Source of the DNA: Flavobacterium pisciphilum
GTDB lineage: Bacteria; Bacteroidota; Bacteroidia; Flavobacteriales; Flavobacteriaceae
Direction: 5' to 3'
Length of the DNA stretch: 64,000 bases
NCBI RefSeq assembly: GCF_020905345.1
Contig: NZ_JAJJMO010000001.1
Location: 4,774,001-4,838,000 of the forward strand
Below are positions 1-6,482 of the stretch, in pieces (positions within the stretch are counted from its first letter, which is position 1; each line of letters begins with the position of its first letter). Position numbers and translations under genes: made by a program. The notes beneath the pieces were generated by a model, which searched no databases, was not told the DNA's origin, and was given only the letters and a program-made list of their open reading frames with translations.

Positions 1-62
1 TTATAAGTAAGTATGATAACGGATAGTTTTTTCATTTCTTTAATTAACATACTTACTTATAA
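1..62. repeat. 15-bp perfect inverted repeat at the window edge
   Basis: Bases 1-15 (TTATAAGTAAGTATG) are the exact reverse complement of bases 48-62, separated by 32 AT-rich bases. It lies just downstream of the dapD stop. It has no U-tract typical of an intrinsic terminator, so it could be a stem-loop at the 3' end of dapD mRNA, a protein site or a small repeat element. The gene on its other side is outside the window. Confidence 0.6.
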
Positions 63-82
63 GTGAGTTTAATAATATATTA

Positions 83-898
83 TTATACTGCAACATCGTA
101 CTCCCGAAGTGCATTGTTTAATGAAGTTTTTAAGTCTGTAGATGGTTTACGAGTACCAATGATTAAAGCACATGGAACTTGAAATTCTCCAGCAGCAAAT
201 TTTTTGGTATAGCTTCCTGGAATAACTACAGAACGAGCAGGAACATATCCTTTCATTTCTACAGGAGTATTACCAGTTACATCAATTATCTTTGTTGATG
301 CAGTTAAACATACATTTGCTCCTAAAACTGCTTCTTTTCCAACATGCACACCTTCTACAACGATGCAACGAGAACCTATGAATGCTCCATCTTCAATGAT
401 TACTGGGGCTGCTTGTAAAGGCTCTAATACTCCACCAATACCTACACCACCACTTAAGTGTACATTTTTACCAATTTGAGCACAGCTTCCTACAGTTGCC
501 CATGTATCTACCATTGTTCCTTCATCAACATATGCCCCAATGTTTACATAGCTAGGCATTAAGATTACACCGCTAGAGATGTAAGCTCCATAACGCGCTA
601 CTGCATTAGGTACTACACGAATACCTTTTTCAGCATATCCTCTTTTTAATAACATTTTATCGTGATATTCGAAAATACCAGACTCTAAAGTTTCCATTTT
701 CTGAATAGGGAAGTACATAACAACTGCTTTTTTTACCCATTCGTTTACTTGCCAAGCATCTCCAGCTGGTTCAGCAACACGTAATTTTCCAGCATCCAAA
801 AGTTCAATAACTTCTCTGATAGCATCAGTTGTAGTTGTTTCTTGTAGTAAAGCTCTGTTCTCCCAAGCTTGTTCTATAATAGTTTGTAATGAATTCAT
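83..898 (-). CDS. dapD: 2,3,4,5-tetrahydropyridine-2,6-dicarboxylate N-succinyltransferase
   Basis: Cytoplasmic enzyme of the succinylase branch of lysine/diaminopimelate synthesis; it transfers succinyl from succinyl-CoA to tetrahydrodipicolinate. The 271-aa product has the family's usual length, an N-terminal helical part, then a left-handed beta-helix of hexapeptide repeats (for example VNIGAYVDEGTMVDTWATVG and GGVGIGGVLEPLQ), and a C-terminal part with VVIPGSYTKKF. An upstream in-frame ATG would add 18 residues, but the family normally begins at MNSLQTIIEQAWENR, and the upstream ATG would lie above the predicted promoter, so the start at 898 was chosen. It stands alone, divergent from the PAS gene at 1181. 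Confidence 0.95.
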   Translation of the reverse strand: MNSLQTIIEQAWENRALLQETTTTDAIREVIELLDAGKLRVAEPAGDAWQVNEWVKKAVVMYFPIQKMETLESGIFEYHDKMLLKRGYAEKGIRVVPNAVARYGAYISSGVILMPSYVNIGAYVDEGTMVDTWATVGSCAQIGKNVHLSGGVGIGGVLEPLQAAPVIIEDGAFIGSRCIVVEGVHVGKEAVLGANVCLTASTKIIDVTGNTPVEMKGYVPARSVVIPGSYTKKFAAGEFQVPCALIIGTRKPSTDLKTSLNNALREYDVAV

Positions 899-915
899 AA
901 TAGTAAGATTTTTGG

Positions 916-945
916 CAAATATAATTCGATTTTTTTTTAAAACAA
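916..945 (-). promoter_or_regulatory. Probable dapD promoter (TTG-N19-TATATTTG)
   Basis: On the minus strand a TTG (945-943) is followed after 19 bases by TATATTTG (923-916), matching the flavobacterial -33/-7 consensus TTG-N17-23-TANNTTTG. Transcription would start near 911, leaving a leader of about a dozen bases before the start at 898. Confidence 0.6.
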
Positions 946-1066
946 CCCTCATTGCTTTATAGTAACAATTTTAATCAAAAAACAAGAATTTATTTTGTTG
1001 TGCAAAATTATAGTCTTTTTATTTCAAATAAGTTCTCTTTCTATAAAATATTTTACATCTTATTTC

Positions 1067-1110
1067 CTGATAAATATCAATTTTTGCTATTACTTATAAA
1101 AGTAGTTTTG
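1067..1110 (+). promoter_or_regulatory. Fnr-type operator plus -7 box upstream of the PAS gene
   Basis: The 12-bp palindrome TGATAAATATCA (1068-1079) is centred at 1073.5. A TAGTTTTG -7 box ends at 1110, exactly 36.5 bases downstream. This is the same geometry as the sites before ccoI, ccoS and hemN. It fits a class II activator site near -41.5 with the start of transcription near 1115. A TTG at 1084-1086 gives a weak -33 element. Confidence 0.65.
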
Positions 1111-1180
1111 TAGGACAATTTAATAAGAGCATACAGTATTTTAATTTGTTAGAACCCAAAATTTAATTAGTATTTTAACT

Positions 1181-1810
1181 ATGAATCAAGAAAACCAGTT
1201 GTTTAAAAGACCTACACCAATTGATAAAGAAGTTTCTTGGGATAAAACCCAAGTGATCATGAGTAAAACAAATCCGTTTGGGATTATTGAATATGCAAAT
1301 GAGACTTTTGTAGATGTTTGTGGATATGAAGACTATGAGTTAATGGGACAGCCACATAGTATAATAAGACATCCAGATATGCCACGAGTAATATTTAAAG
1401 TATTATGGGAAAATCTTAAAGAAGGAAATAATTTTCATGCTGTTGTAAAAAATCTAGCTAAATCAGGAAGATTTTACTGGGTAGTTACTGATTTTGAAAT
1501 TGCGAGGGATGCAAATGGAGCGATTGTAAATTATTTTGGAAGAAGACGCTCTGTGCCGCAAGAAGTAATTGCAATGCATATTGAACCTTTATATAAAAAA
1601 TTATTACAGATAGAATCGGCTAGCGGAATGGAGTTTAGTGAAAAATATCTGATTGGTTTTTTAGAAGAGAAAAAAAGATCCTATGTAGAGTATATTAAAG
1701 AGTTGATATATGAGCATGAAAAAGCACAATTTACACCTCACCAATCTGAAACCCCGCTTGTGGAGGAAGAAGAGGAAAGAGGGTTTTTTAGTCGTTTTTT
1801 TGGTAGATAA
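1181..1810 (+). CDS. PAS-domain protein, Aer-type, without a recognised output domain
   Basis: A 209-aa soluble protein. Residues about 25-125 form a PAS fold: NPFGIIEYANETFVDVCGY, then HSIIRHPDMPR and a YWVVTDFEIARDANG strand, close to the PAS of the FAD-binding aerotaxis receptor Aer. The rest is helical and ends in an acidic run followed by GFFSRFFGR. No kinase, GGDEF or methyl-accepting domain follows. It is a single gene with its own Fnr-type operator upstream and two terminators downstream, which suggests a redox or oxygen-linked sensor made at low oxygen. FAD binding is inferred from similarity, not seen directly. Confidence 0.8.
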   Translation: MNQENQLFKRPTPIDKEVSWDKTQVIMSKTNPFGIIEYANETFVDVCGYEDYELMGQPHSIIRHPDMPRVIFKVLWENLKEGNNFHAVVKNLAKSGRFYWVVTDFEIARDANGAIVNYFGRRRSVPQEVIAMHIEPLYKKLLQIESASGMEFSEKYLIGFLEEKKRSYVEYIKELIYEHEKAQFTPHQSETPLVEEEEERGFFSRFFGR

Positions 1811-1850
1811 AAGATATATAAGCTCTAAAAGAGCGAGGTTAAAAATAATA

Positions 1851-1886
1851 GGGTTTGACTTTTGATTAAAGTCAAACCCTTTTTTA
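1851..1886 (+). terminator. Intrinsic terminator after the PAS gene
   Basis: GGGTTTGACT (1851-1860) pairs perfectly with AGTCAAACCC (1870-1879) across a 9-base loop and is followed by a run of seven T. Confidence 0.85.
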
Positions 1887-1914
1887 TAGAGATGAGTGAT
1901 TCAAAAGAAAGCAT

Positions 1915-1945
1915 AAAAAAAGGAGGTTTTAAACCTCCTTTTTTT
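1915..1945. terminator. Bidirectional terminator between convergent genes
   Basis: A near-perfect palindrome: an A-run, AGGAGGTTT, then AAACCTCCT and a T-run. It can terminate the PAS transcript from the left and the sulfatase transcript from the right. Confidence 0.85.
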
Positions 1946-1992
1946 ATCTGTATTCTATGATAGAACTTTCTTTTTATTTGTTTTAAGACTAG

Positions 1993-3861
1993 TTAAATGG
2001 CTAGTTTATTATTAATAACTCTTTCATTAAAAGACTGTATGTATGCTTTTAAGAATTTTTCAGATTCTTTGACTTTAGATTTGTCTTGTTGCATTAAATT
2101 ATTTTTTAATAGAATATCCTCTTTCCATTTATATAATCCAATAGTTTGATTATTTGCAAAAGCAAGATAATAGTCATCTTTGATATAATGATAAGTTCCT
2201 TGAAGATAATAAACTACAAAGTTTTCTTTAGATTTATAACTTTTACCAAAACTAACCATATCAGTTTTTACATTCAGGTAATCTAAAATACTAGGCATGA
2301 TATCAATTTGTTGAAAGTTTTTATCGCTGACACCAGTTAATTCAGGATTTGATGGGTCAAAAAATAATATTGGAATATTGAATTTTCCAATATTTGTCTT
2401 GTCAATATCTTTATCTCCTCCAGATGAAGTATGATCAGATGAAATCACAAATAAGGTGTTTTTGTACCAACCTTCTTTTTTAGCAGTATTAAAAAATTTT
2501 CGCAAGGCAAAATCTGTATACGCGATACTTTCTTGAATATCAGTGGTTCCTTTAGGGAATTTTCCTTTGTATCTTTCTGGTATGGTATATGGATTATGTG
2601 AGGAGATAGTAAATAATGAACTAAAGAATGGTTGTTTAAAAGAAGTTAATTTCGAAGCGTAAAATTGTAGAAATTCTTCGTCAAAAACTCCCCATTTGCC
2701 ATCAAATGCATCTTTACCGGTATATTGATCTTTACCAAAGTATTGATCAAATCCTGCTACTTCAGCATATTGATCAAAGTTTTGGCTACCATTAAAAGCG
2801 CCATGAAAAAAAGATGTATTATAACCTTCTTTTTTTAAAATTTTTGGAAGACCATTTATTTTATTCAAAGAATAGCTTGATGATATAAAGGAATTATTCA
2901 TTAAGCTTGGAATACTTGAAAGTATTGATGGAACAGCATCAATTGAAACTTTTCCGTTTGCAAATCCATTTTTGAAATAGTATGATTTTGTGATAAGAGA
3001 ATCTAGGAAAGGAGTTTGTCCACGTCCTATGTTTTCATTCCCAAAGCTTTCTAGAATTAAAATTACAACATTCTTTTTAATAGCTGGTTCACTAGGTTTT
3101 AAGGAAATAACAGGATTGTAAATCGAAATTAATTCTTTGTCATTGTAATAACTAATTTTATCTATGTCTTCTTTCTTGAAAGCAGATTTAAGGATGCAAA
3201 AAGGAGTGTTTAAAACCAATCCAGAGTTGTTTAATGCCCCATATTCAGCAGCATCTACAATCTTAATAGGTTTTTTTCGGAAACCTCCACGACCCATAAG
3301 TAAAATTATAACTAAGGAAAGAACAAAATAAGCAATTTGTTTGTAATAATCTTTTCTAGTCGATTTTTCGTGTATTAGGTGTGTTCTTAAATTAGGAATC
3401 AACTTCCAAAGTAAAATGCTTACAATAAGGAATAAAGCAAAGATGTACCAAAATTCTTTTAGAAAAGAGGGGATCAATCCTAAAGCTTCTTGTTCCATTC
3501 CTTTGGCTGTAATCATTCCAAAAGTACTTCTCCTGCCAGTAAAACGATAGTAGATAATGTCTATGAAATTTGTAGCAATGAATAGAAGGTTTGCAGAATA
3601 AAAAGTAATCTTTAAAATGCTTTGGTATCTGGGTTTGTATTTAAAATTCCCTGGAATTAAGTGGGCAATCAAGAAAATAATATTTATATAGGCTATAGCA
3701 GCAAAATCAAAAAGAACTCCTCCAAAAAAGGTGTGCAATGTAAAGGTTTCAAATAAGTTTAAATTCATTAGATAAAAAAGAACTCGAGAAAGTTGGTAGA
3801 TTACAACAATTAAAAAGAATCTTTTTAGGAATAAAACAATGCTATTTTTATAGTTATTCAT
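1993..3861 (-). CDS. LTA-synthase-like membrane sulfatase/phosphotransferase
   Basis: A 622-aa protein with about five N-terminal membrane segments (within residues 10-190) and a large periplasmic sulfatase-fold domain (about 262-600). Metal-site motifs of the LtaS/OpgB class are visible: E271 in VILILESFG, a candidate nucleophile S306 in GKVSIDA (LtaS uses Thr here), and an SDH motif in VISSDHTSSGGDKD. In Gram-negative bacteria such proteins usually transfer phosphoglycerol or phosphoethanolamine groups to glycans or lipids; the substrate here is not deducible. It is a single gene, divergent from the candidate small RNA at 4169. Confidence 0.85.
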   Translation of the reverse strand: MNNYKNSIVLFLKRFFLIVVIYQLSRVLFYLMNLNLFETFTLHTFFGGVLFDFAAIAYINIIFLIAHLIPGNFKYKPRYQSILKITFYSANLLFIATNFIDIIYYRFTGRRSTFGMITAKGMEQEALGLIPSFLKEFWYIFALFLIVSILLWKLIPNLRTHLIHEKSTRKDYYKQIAYFVLSLVIILLMGRGGFRKKPIKIVDAAEYGALNNSGLVLNTPFCILKSAFKKEDIDKISYYNDKELISIYNPVISLKPSEPAIKKNVVILILESFGNENIGRGQTPFLDSLITKSYYFKNGFANGKVSIDAVPSILSSIPSLMNNSFISSSYSLNKINGLPKILKKEGYNTSFFHGAFNGSQNFDQYAEVAGFDQYFGKDQYTGKDAFDGKWGVFDEEFLQFYASKLTSFKQPFFSSLFTISSHNPYTIPERYKGKFPKGTTDIQESIAYTDFALRKFFNTAKKEGWYKNTLFVISSDHTSSGGDKDIDKTNIGKFNIPILFFDPSNPELTGVSDKNFQQIDIMPSILDYLNVKTDMVSFGKSYKSKENFVVYYLQGTYHYIKDDYYLAFANNQTIGLYKWKEDILLKNNLMQQDKSKVKESEKFLKAYIQSFNERVINNKLAI

Positions 3862-4120
3862 TTGGAGTTTAGTAATTTTTAGGTATTTGCTTTTGCTTTA
3901 AGTTTATAGTAAAGAATGAAATTTTGGACAAAAGAACTATTTTTTTTTAAATTATAATTACTTATTCATCTAATTTTGTAAGAACAGGATTTGGTTTTTT
4001 ATGTTGTAAAACAATATTTTAGATGTAATCTATTTGTTATTAAATAGTTATGTTTTTATTTTTTTAAATTAACATGTTTAGAATATTTATTTAAAACAAG
4101 TTAATTCTTTCTTTTGTTCG

Positions 4121-4164
4121 ATGATAATTATCATGAATTAAGAAGGTAATGAAGAGTACTTTTG
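4121..4164 (+). promoter_or_regulatory. Fnr-type operator plus -7 box with no gene directly behind it
   Basis: ATGATAATTATCAT (4121-4134) is a perfect 14-bp palindrome, identical to the site upstream of hemN. Its centre, 4127.5, is 36.5 bases before the last G of TACTTTTG (4157-4164), a perfect TANNTTTG box. No such box sits at the mirrored minus-strand position, so the site points rightward, away from the sulfatase gene. The predicted transcription start is near 4169. Confidence 0.7.
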
Positions 4165-4168
4165 AAGT

Positions 4169-4347
4169 GAAATTATATATAAGAATTTTTAAGAGCAGTA
4201 TTCCATTTAAGATTGTTTAAATCTATGAATTAGTATAAATAGAGATGATCAGTAAGCTCCCAGTATAAATTTTTAAATATTGTTTTAATTTTTTTTGGAG
4301 AAAAAATTTAATTAATCCGTTTTAAATTCTAGAACGGATTTTTTTTT
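4169..4347 (+). ncRNA. Candidate Fnr-activated small RNA
   Basis: The predicted transcript runs about 179 nt from the Fnr-type promoter to a strong intrinsic terminator. The only ATG-initiated frames inside it are 2 and 7 codons long, so it is unlikely to be an mRNA. The neighbouring gene on the left is on the other strand, so the terminator has no protein gene to serve. ruvX, to the right, has its own -7 box beyond the terminator. It could instead be a terminated leader or attenuator for ruvX. Both ends are predicted, not observed. Confidence 0.5.
4314..4347 (+). terminator. Intrinsic terminator of the candidate small RNA
   Basis: AATCCGTT (4314-4321) pairs with AACGGATT (4333-4340); two further pairs, one of them G-U, extend the stem. 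It leaves a 7-base loop and is followed by a T-run to 4347. Confidence 0.85.
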
Positions 4348-4371
4348 ACGGCAGGAGGTTTTTACTTTATG

Positions 4372-4379
4372 TATCTTTG
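4372..4379 (+). promoter_or_regulatory. -7 promoter box of ruvX
   Basis: TATCTTTG matches TANNTTTG and lies about 18 bases before the ruvX start, beyond the small-RNA terminator. No clear TTG element is seen at the usual distance. Confidence 0.45.
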
Positions 4380-4397
4380 TCATATAATTTTAATAAG

Positions 4398-4814
4398 ATG
4401 CCAAGAATTCTCGCTATAGATTACGGACAAAAAAGAACAGGGATAGCTGTTACTGATGAATTACAAATTATTGCTTCAGGGTTAATAACAATTCCATCAC
4501 ATACAACAATTGATTTTTTGAAGGATTATTTTGCTAAAGAGAAGGTGGAAGCGGTTTTAATAGGGGAGCCAAAACAGATGAATGGAGAACCATCTGAAAG
4601 TGCTTCCATTATAAAAGGTTTTGTAACTCATTTTTCTAATATTTTTCCAGATATGAAAGTGGTTCGCGTAGATGAAAGATTTACTTCTAAAATGGCATTT
4701 CAAACAATGATTGATAGTGGTCTAAGTAAAAAACAACGTCAGAATAAGGGTTTGATTGATGAAATCTCAGCAACAATAATGCTTCAGGACTATTTGTCTC
4801 GAAAAATGTTTTAA
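4398..4814 (+). CDS. ruvX: RuvX/YqgF Holliday-junction resolvase-like nuclease
   Basis: A 138-aa RNase H-fold protein of the YqgF family, linked to Holliday junction resolution and 16S rRNA maturation. Visible motifs are the N-terminal LAIDYGQKRTGIAVTDE with the catalytic Asp, VLIGEPKQMNG in the middle, and VRVDERFTSKMA. A start 7 codons further upstream is possible, but the family begins close to RILAIDYG and the upstream ATG overlaps the -7 box. It lies before mqo, separated from it by a terminator. Confidence 0.92.
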   Translation: MPRILAIDYGQKRTGIAVTDELQIIASGLITIPSHTTIDFLKDYFAKEKVEAVLIGEPKQMNGEPSESASIIKGFVTHFSNIFPDMKVVRVDERFTSKMAFQTMIDSGLSKKQRQNKGLIDEISATIMLQDYLSRKMF

Positions 4815-4847
4815 GATTTTAGTAGTTTTGCCTCGAAAACGTTTTAG

Positions 4848-4887
4848 AAAACTATAACTTTTCAGATGAAATTTATAGTTTTTTTTT
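4848..4887 (+). terminator. Terminator after ruvX
   Basis: AAACTATAA (4848-4856) pairs with TTATAGTTT (4873-4881) across a 16-base loop, followed by a T-run. Confidence 0.7.
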
Positions 4888-4901
4888 GCAATTTTATGAA
4901 G

Positions 4902-4909
4902 TACCTTTG
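4902..4909 (+). promoter_or_regulatory. -7 promoter box of mqo
   Basis: TACCTTTG matches TANNTTTG and lies 20 bases upstream of the mqo ATG. The nearest upstream TTG is only 13 bases away, closer than the consensus spacing. Confidence 0.45.
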
Positions 4910-4929
4910 CACTTTAAAATTTTCTTGCT

Positions 4930-6423
4930 ATGTCCGACAAAACCATACGTTCAAATACCGAAGTAGTACTTATTGGTGCTGGAATTATGAGTGCAACTCT
5001 TGGGTTAATCTTAAAAGAATTACAGCCAGATTTAAAAATTGAAATTTACGAAAGATTAGATGTTGCTGCAGCCGAAAGCTCTGATGCTTGGAATAATGCG
5101 GGAACAGGACATTCAGCCTTTTGTGAATTAAATTATACTCCAGAAAAAAATGGAAGTATTGATCCTAAAAAAGCAATCAGTATTGCTGAATCCTTTGAAG
5201 TTTCTCGTCAGTTTTGGTCTTACTTAGTACAGCAAAACAAAATTACATCTCCTGATAATTTTATAAAAAGTGTTCCTCATATGAGTTTTGTTTGGGGAGA
5301 AAAAAATGTGGATTATCTTAAAAAAAGATTTGAAGCATTACAGAAAAATCCAATCTTCAAAGAAATGGTTTTTAGTACTGATTTTGCTCAATTAAAGGAA
5401 TGGATGCCCTTGGTAATGGAGGGAAGAGATGCTTCGGATAAATTTGCTGCAACTTCTATGGCAATAGGAACAGATGTGAATTTTGGAGAATTAACAAGAA
5501 GTATGTTTAATTATCTAGGGAAATTAGATGGTGTGACAATTCATTTTAATCACGAAGTTAAAAAGTTAAAACAGCGTGAAGATAAATCATGGAGAATTAA
5601 AATCACAGATTTAGCAACAGGTCAAACCAGAAAAGTATATACTAAATTTGTATTTATTGGCGCTGGTGGAGGTTCTTTGCCTTTGTTAGAGAAAGCAAAT
5701 GTTGCTGAGGGTAAAGGATTTGGAGGTTTTCCTGTGAGCGGACAGTGGTTAAAATGTACCAATCCAGAAGTTATTCTTCAGCATCAAGCTAAAGTTTATG
5801 GAAAAGCAAGTGTTGGTGCACCGCCTATGTCGGTTCCTCATATCGATACCCGAATGATAGACGGAGAAAGAGCGTTGCTTTTTGGACCATTTGCAGGTTT
5901 TTCTACTCGATTTTTAAAGAACGGATCCTACATGGATTTACCCATGTCAATAAAAACAGACAACATAATGCCGATGTTGGCAGCAGGTTATCATAATATA
6001 CCACTTACTAAATATTTAATTGAGCAAGTGAGACAATCGCCTAAGGACAGAATGAATGCTTTACGTGAATACTTACCTAATGCAAAATCGAAAGATTGGA
6101 AATTAGAACGAGCAGGTCAGCGTGTTCAAGTTATTAAAAAAGATGAAAAAGAAGGTGGGATTCTTGAGTTTGGAACTGAGGTAATTAATACTAAAGACGG
6201 GACATTAGCTGTTTTATTAGGGGCTTCACCAGGAGCTTCAACTGCAGTTTCGATTATGGTAGGATTGGTTAATAAGTGTTTTAAAGATAAAGTGAAAACA
6301 CCAGAATGGAATGAGAAATTTAAAGCAATGATTCCTTCTTATGGTCAAACCTTAAACGATAAACCAGAGCTATTAGCAGAAATAAGAAAAAATACAGCTG
6401 CTACTTTAAAGTTAGATAATTAG
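4930..6423 (+). CDS. mqo: Malate:quinone oxidoreductase
   Basis: FAD-dependent, membrane-associated enzyme of the TCA cycle; it oxidises malate to oxaloacetate and passes electrons to the quinone pool, in place of or beside NAD malate dehydrogenase. The 497-aa length is typical. Visible are the N-terminal Rossmann motif VVLIGAGIMSATLG, the family stretch SSDAWNNAGTGHSAFCELNYTP, GGFPVSGQWL, and the C-terminal AVLLGASPGASTAVSIM. It is a single gene with its own promoter box, convergent with the FUSC gene across a shared terminator. As a quinone reductant it feeds the same respiratory chain that ends in the cbb3 oxidase encoded nearby. Confidence 0.95.
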   Translation: MSDKTIRSNTEVVLIGAGIMSATLGLILKELQPDLKIEIYERLDVAAAESSDAWNNAGTGHSAFCELNYTPEKNGSIDPKKAISIAESFEVSRQFWSYLVQQNKITSPDNFIKSVPHMSFVWGEKNVDYLKKRFEALQKNPIFKEMVFSTDFAQLKEWMPLVMEGRDASDKFAATSMAIGTDVNFGELTRSMFNYLGKLDGVTIHFNHEVKKLKQREDKSWRIKITDLATGQTRKVYTKFVFIGAGGGSLPLLEKANVAEGKGFGGFPVSGQWLKCTNPEVILQHQAKVYGKASVGAPPMSVPHIDTRMIDGERALLFGPFAGFSTRFLKNGSYMDLPMSIKTDNIMPMLAAGYHNIPLTKYLIEQVRQSPKDRMNALREYLPNAKSKDWKLERAGQRVQVIKKDEKEGGILEFGTEVINTKDGTLAVLLGASPGASTAVSIMVGLVNKCFKDKVKTPEWNEKFKAMIPSYGQTLNDKPELLAEIRKNTAATLKLDN

Positions 6424-6448
6424 TAGTACTGTTATATCGCATATAAAT

Positions 6449-6482
6449 AAAAAATCCAGATTAATTTTAATCTGGATTTTTT
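6449..6482. terminator. Bidirectional terminator between mqo and the FUSC gene
   Basis: AAAAATCCAGATT pairs with AATCTGGATTTTT around a short loop, with A- and T-runs on both sides. It overlaps the last codons of the FUSC gene, whose stop is at 6467. Confidence 0.85.

Noticed and set aside
83..952. Longer dapD frame beginning at 952
   Set aside because: The extra 18 residues are not family-like and the upstream ATG would lie before the predicted transcription start; 898 was used.
4121..4134. The palindrome as operator of the leftward sulfatase gene
   Set aside because: No TANNTTTG box exists at the mirrored position on the minus strand; a perfect box exists on the plus strand.
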